Shown here one piece after another: positions 61,407 to 64,000 of a stretch of DNA of 64,000 bases. Below the pieces are notes generated by a model, which worked only from the letters and a program-made list of their open reading frames with translations, ran no database searches and was not told the DNA's origin. Numbering within the stretch: position 1 is the stretch's first letter; every line of letters begins with the position of its first letter. The translations under genes were made by a program, and so were the position numbers. This stretch comes from a candidate division FCPU426 bacterium (GTDB taxonomy: Bacteria > Oederibacteriota > Muellerivitia > Muellerivitales > Muellerivitaceae), in assembly GCA_027452205.1 (NCBI GenBank), contig DAIDGV010000012.1, forward strand, positions 124,001 to 188,000, written 5' to 3'.

Positions 61407-62809
61407 AGGTCCACATCCTTGGAGATCGACTCGCTTTTATTATAGTAAAAATCCTCCGCGTCGGCATCTTTGCGGGGGCTCGCCTCCTCCACGGGGAAGA
61501 CGAGGGTGAAAGAGGTTCCGCTGCCCGGCTGACTGGTCACTTCGATGGAACCCCGGTGCTCGTCCACGATGCGTTTCACGATAGCGAGACCCAACCCCGT
61601 CCCTTTGCCGAAATCCTTGGTGGAATAAAAGGGCTCGAAGATACGGGACAATTTGTCCTCGGGGATCCCTTTACCGTTATCCCGGATGACCACCTTGATC
61701 TCACCACGCTCGTCCTGGGCGCTCAAACGCATGGACCGGTATTGGAACTTGGCCGACAGGGTGACCAGCCCGCCTTTATCGATGGAATCGATGGCGTTCT
61801 CCACCAGGTTGAGCAACGCCTGAAAGAGACCTTCCGGGTAACCATTGGTCAGGGGCAGGCCCGGGGCCACATCAAGGACCAAATGTCCGCCGACTTTCTT
61901 CAGTTTGGGCTGGACCGCCAGGGCCACCGCTTGGATGATCTTTTCAAAGGATACCGGTTTGATCACCGACATGGTCTGTCGGCCGTAATCCAGGATATCC
62001 CGGACGGTATGGATGGCCCGCTGGACATATTCGTTGATCTGGTCGAGCGCCTTATAAGTTTTGGTCCCCTTCCGGGTCTCCGCGATGAGCAGTTCCAGGT
62101 TACCGGAGATAAGCCCCAAAGGCGTGTTCACCCCGTGGGCGATACGGCCGGTCATCTCCCCCATTTGGATCAAATGCCTTTTCTGTTCCAGGCCCCGCTC
62201 CTTCACCCTCAGTTTCTCTTCCCGAGACCAGACCTGTTTCATGGCCATGGCGACCACGACGATCATCAGGCCGGAAAAGAACAGCCACCGCAGAGTTTGA
62301 TGCCAGTAGATGGACCGACGTATCTCCGGCGGCGAATGTTCCAGGTGGTAGGAAACGAAATTGATCTGGTCCGCGCCGAAAGAAGTTGCCAGGTTCCAAA
62401 GATAATCGATATAGAAAAAACCTAAGAACATCCCCAGGAGCAGCGGCACCACGATCATCGTCGTTCGGGCATTGAGCACCAAAATGGAATGCGCCAGCAC
62501 CAAAAGGAAGAAAGGAGCGTAATAACTGACTGGACCGCCCGAAATACCGATCCAAAGGCAGACAAAGAACCCATCTACCAGAAAAACCACCGGTAACAAT
62601 AGCGACACCAATTTTTGGCTTTTGCCCAGTACCCCAAAGACCAAGCTGAGGAACATGTTGACGAAAAGAAGGTCCCAGCCCGCGGAAACCACCGGTGAGG
62701 TGTGCACATCTTCCGAGGCCAACAATAAAAGGCTCATCAGGACCAAACAGATGGTCCGGATGCGGATGAGGGCTCGAAAACTAAGGGTTCGGGTCTCGGC
62801 GGTGGACAA
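61403..62809 (-). CDS. Sensor histidine kinase, multi-span membrane sensor
   Basis: 468 residues, TTG start with GGAA eight bases upstream. Five to six membrane helices in the first 190 residues (17-37, 45-61, 65-90, 95-112, 115-135, 172-191), an H-box with His225 (IAHGVNTPLGLISGN), and an ATP-binding domain with NLVENAIDS, DNGKGIPEDKLSRIFEPF and GTGLGLAIVKR. Such multi-span N-termini often sense membrane or quinone state. It signals to the adjacent receiver, with rex directly behind; a redox-linked circuit is inferred. Confidence 0.93.
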   Translation of the reverse strand: MSTAETRTLSFRALIRIRTICLVLMSLLLLASEDVHTSPVVSAGWDLLFVNMFLSLVFGVLGKSQKLVSLLLPVVFLVDGFFVCLWIGISGGPVSYYAPFFLLVLAHSILVLNARTTMIVVPLLLGMFLGFFYIDYLWNLATSFGADQINFVSYHLEHSPPEIRRSIYWHQTLRWLFFSGLMIVVVAMAMKQVWSREEKLRVKERGLEQKRHLIQMGEMTGRIAHGVNTPLGLISGNLELLIAETRKGTKTYKALDQINEYVQRAIHTVRDILDYGRQTMSVIKPVSFEKIIQAVALAVQPKLKKVGGHLVLDVAPGLPLTNGYPEGLFQALLNLVENAIDSIDKGGLVTLSAKFQYRSMRLSAQDERGEIKVVIRDNGKGIPEDKLSRIFEPFYSTKDFGKGTGLGLAIVKRIVDEHRGSIEVTSQPGSGTSFTLVFPVEEASPRKDADAEDFYYNKSESISKDVDL

Positions 62810-62863
62810 AGAATGTTCCTTTAAGATCTGGTTCGGCCGGTCGCGAAAACAACTTGATACCCG

Positions 62864-63178
62864 TCAACGCAGACTTTGTTCGATCCACTTCAAATAATCA
62901 CCATTGCCCGTGGCCACGGGCAATGCCAGTACTTCGCATACTTGGTAAGGATGATGGGTCTTCACCCACCGGATCAAGGTAGGCAGTTTGGTTTTGGTTG
63001 TTTTGATAAGGAGCAGTTCTTCTTTCGCCGTTTCCACCCGGCCCTGCCACCAATAGCGGCTGGCGATCCCGGGCACCCGGTTCACGCAAGCGGCCAGCTT
63101 GCCCTCGACCAAGCCCTTGGACAATTTCTCGCTGATCTTACGGTTGGGTGAGGTGACCAGGACCACAAAGGCTTTCAT
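62864..63178 (-). CDS. cutA: CutA1 divalent-ion tolerance protein
   Basis: About 104 residues from ATG 63178 (GAGGA upstream). Trimeric alpha/beta sandwich signature: FVVLVTSPN, LVEGKLAACVNRVPGIASRYWWQGRV, EELLLIKTTK and a final LALPVATGNGDYLKWIEQ. CutA1 is conserved from bacteria to humans; its link to copper or divalent ions is not a defined enzyme function. Two bases after the truncated ATPase gene. Confidence 0.93.
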   Translation of the reverse strand: MKAFVVLVTSPNRKISEKLSKGLVEGKLAACVNRVPGIASRYWWQGRVETAKEELLLIKTTKTKLPTLIRWVKTHHPYQVCEVLALPVATGNGDYLKWIEQSLR

Positions 63179-63180
63179 GA

Positions 63181-64000
63181 TCAATTATCCTCGGGTTCGA
63201 AAAGATTGAAGACCTTCTCGCCGGCCAAGTTGCGGGTCACCTTCACCACGCTCAATGGGGCCTTGTTCTCCTCCGGTGTTTTGGACCCGGGCAGGGCATA
63301 GACCTTGGAGCCATTGACGACCTCGACCATCTCGGCCAGACGGTTCTTAGCCAGCACATCGAAGCGCCGGGCGATGGAGATCATGTCCAATCCCATATAG
63401 GCCTGCAGGTCACTATTAGAGGCTACCGCCCGGCCCGACTTGGCTAAAAAATAGAGCAGTTTGCGGCAAACGTTGTCCAATTTCAGGTGTTCGTTCAGGG
63501 CCTCGAAAACATCCTGGAATTCCACCCGGGCCGCCTTGCGTCGGTAGCCCCGGAACATCCCCTCGGAGAGAAGGTAAAGGAACCGGCGGGGATTGCCGTT
63601 GCACAGCGCCAGACCCAAGATCAGGGCTTCGGGTTCGAAGAATTGGTCCGCGGTTCCGGTATAACCGGCCTTCTGTAACCGCCTTTGGAGCAATCCCTTG
63701 AGCTCGGCCATGGAGAATTTCTCGACCAACACGATGTGGCGGAAAAGACCCAACACCGTCGGGTCCCCGTTTTCTTGGACCACCGACTGCACCTTGCCGT
63801 AGAACTCTTCCTGGAGGGAAATCGCGAAACTGATGTTGGGTAGTTCGAAAAGGGTCTTGATCTCTTCCAGTACCTGTAACGTACGTTCGGACCGGGACAG
63901 ATGCCGGATCCGGTCGTCCTTGATCTTTTCCAGGTCATCGACGAAGACGAGCAGGGGCTTGTCTAATTTGCGGACGATGGAACGAATGAGCGAAAAGACC
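63181..64000 (-). CDS. P-loop ATPase, KAP- or Orc1-like (cut at 5' end)
   Basis: Open frame continuing past the right edge (the internal ATG/GTG candidate at 63792 is not the true start). The visible ~272 residues hold Walker B LLVFVDDLEKI (within the first 30 visible residues), a sensor-like region and a C-terminal winged-helix-like part with LDMISIARRFDVLAKNRLAEM. This suits KAP or Orc1/Cdc6-like NTPases, which act as membrane-associated or DNA-associated regulators; the P-loop lies outside the window. Co-transcribed with cutA. Confidence 0.6.
   Translation of the reverse strand, partial: VFSLIRSIVRKLDKPLLVFVDDLEKIKDDRIRHLSRSERTLQVLEEIKTLFELPNISFAISLQEEFYGKVQSVVQENGDPTVLGLFRHIVLVEKFSMAELKGLLQRRLQKAGYTGTADQFFEPEALILGLALCNGNPRRFLYLLSEGMFRGYRRKAARVEFQDVFEALNEHLKLDNVCRKLLYFLAKSGRAVASNSDLQAYMGLDMISIARRFDVLAKNRLAEMVEVVNGSKVYALPGSKTPEENKAPLSVVKVTRNLAGEKVFNLFEPEDN

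Overview
The window is a densely packed stretch of chromosome from an uncultivated-looking, Gram-negative (diderm) bacterium with moderately high GC. Evidence for an outer membrane is the lipoproteins with lipoboxes, two porin-like barrels, three SurA/PrsA-like periplasmic chaperones and a DoxX/SCO pair. The SCO protein and a complete F-type ATP synthase point to a respiring organism. The phylum cannot be fixed from this sequence; a deep-branching candidate lineage (Omnitrophota, Elusimicrobiota or FCPU426-like) is only a guess. Most genes lie on the minus strand in long runs with 4-base start/stop overlaps. I see no rRNA, tRNA, CRISPR array, transposase or phage gene.

Layout. 0-0.4 kb: start of a peptidase-M23-type gene cut by the window edge. 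0.4-0.75 kb: palindromic intergenic repeat. 0.75-2.1 kb: carboxylesterase plus lipoprotein peroxiredoxin. 2.2-5.5 kb (+): metal-uptake locus (small His/Cys protein, barrel, ZnuA-like binding protein, permease) with no ATPase gene. 5.6-8.2 kb: SGNH lipoprotein, SCO1/SenC, TatA, single-domain response regulator. 8.2-11.4 kb: polA and a small unknown gene. 11.5-21.6 kb: a run reading acpS, GT-C glycosyltransferase, nnrE/D, three unknowns, GT2, B12 radical SAM, UPF0104 membrane protein, parA, parB. 21.7-29.7 kb: ATP synthase operon with atpI, atpZ and a DUF3343 gene, the last three bracketed by inverted copies of a structured repeat. 29.9-32 kb: bifunctional nuclease and the AMMECR1/Memo pair. 32-45.8 kb: M48 peptidase, LemA, DUF1802, two transporters, rimI, two tandem GT-C paralogues, tsaB, tsaE, thiL, an AT-rich RDD protein, argJ. 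45.9-50.1 kb: phosphatase, Ada-like protein, and a nickel/cobalt-type efflux cassette with an RcnR-like sensor and a clear operator. 50.2-54.2 kb: S4 protein and three parvulin/SurA-type genes, one fused to a predicted beta-barrel. 54.4-60 kb: DoxX, mfd, a zinc-finger mini-protein, DUF2249, polyprenol kinase-like. 60.2-64 kb: rex, response regulator, histidine kinase, cutA and a truncated P-loop ATPase.

How it fits together. Metal handling appears twice: uptake at 2-5.5 kb and efflux at 47.5-50.2 kb, each with its own outer-membrane barrel. Envelope biogenesis recurs: acpS, GT2, GT-C enzymes, a flippase-like protein, polyprenol kinase, SurA-type chaperones and TatA. Energy and redox control is represented by the ATP synthase and by Rex encoded directly behind a histidine kinase/response regulator pair. 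The most unusual items are the chaperone-barrel fusion, the inverted structured repeats around atpI-atpZ-DUF3343, the promoter-embedded metal operator, the acpS-to-parB run with a possible lipid-linked glycan module, and the two GT-C paralogues inserted in the tsaE-tsaB-rimI cluster.
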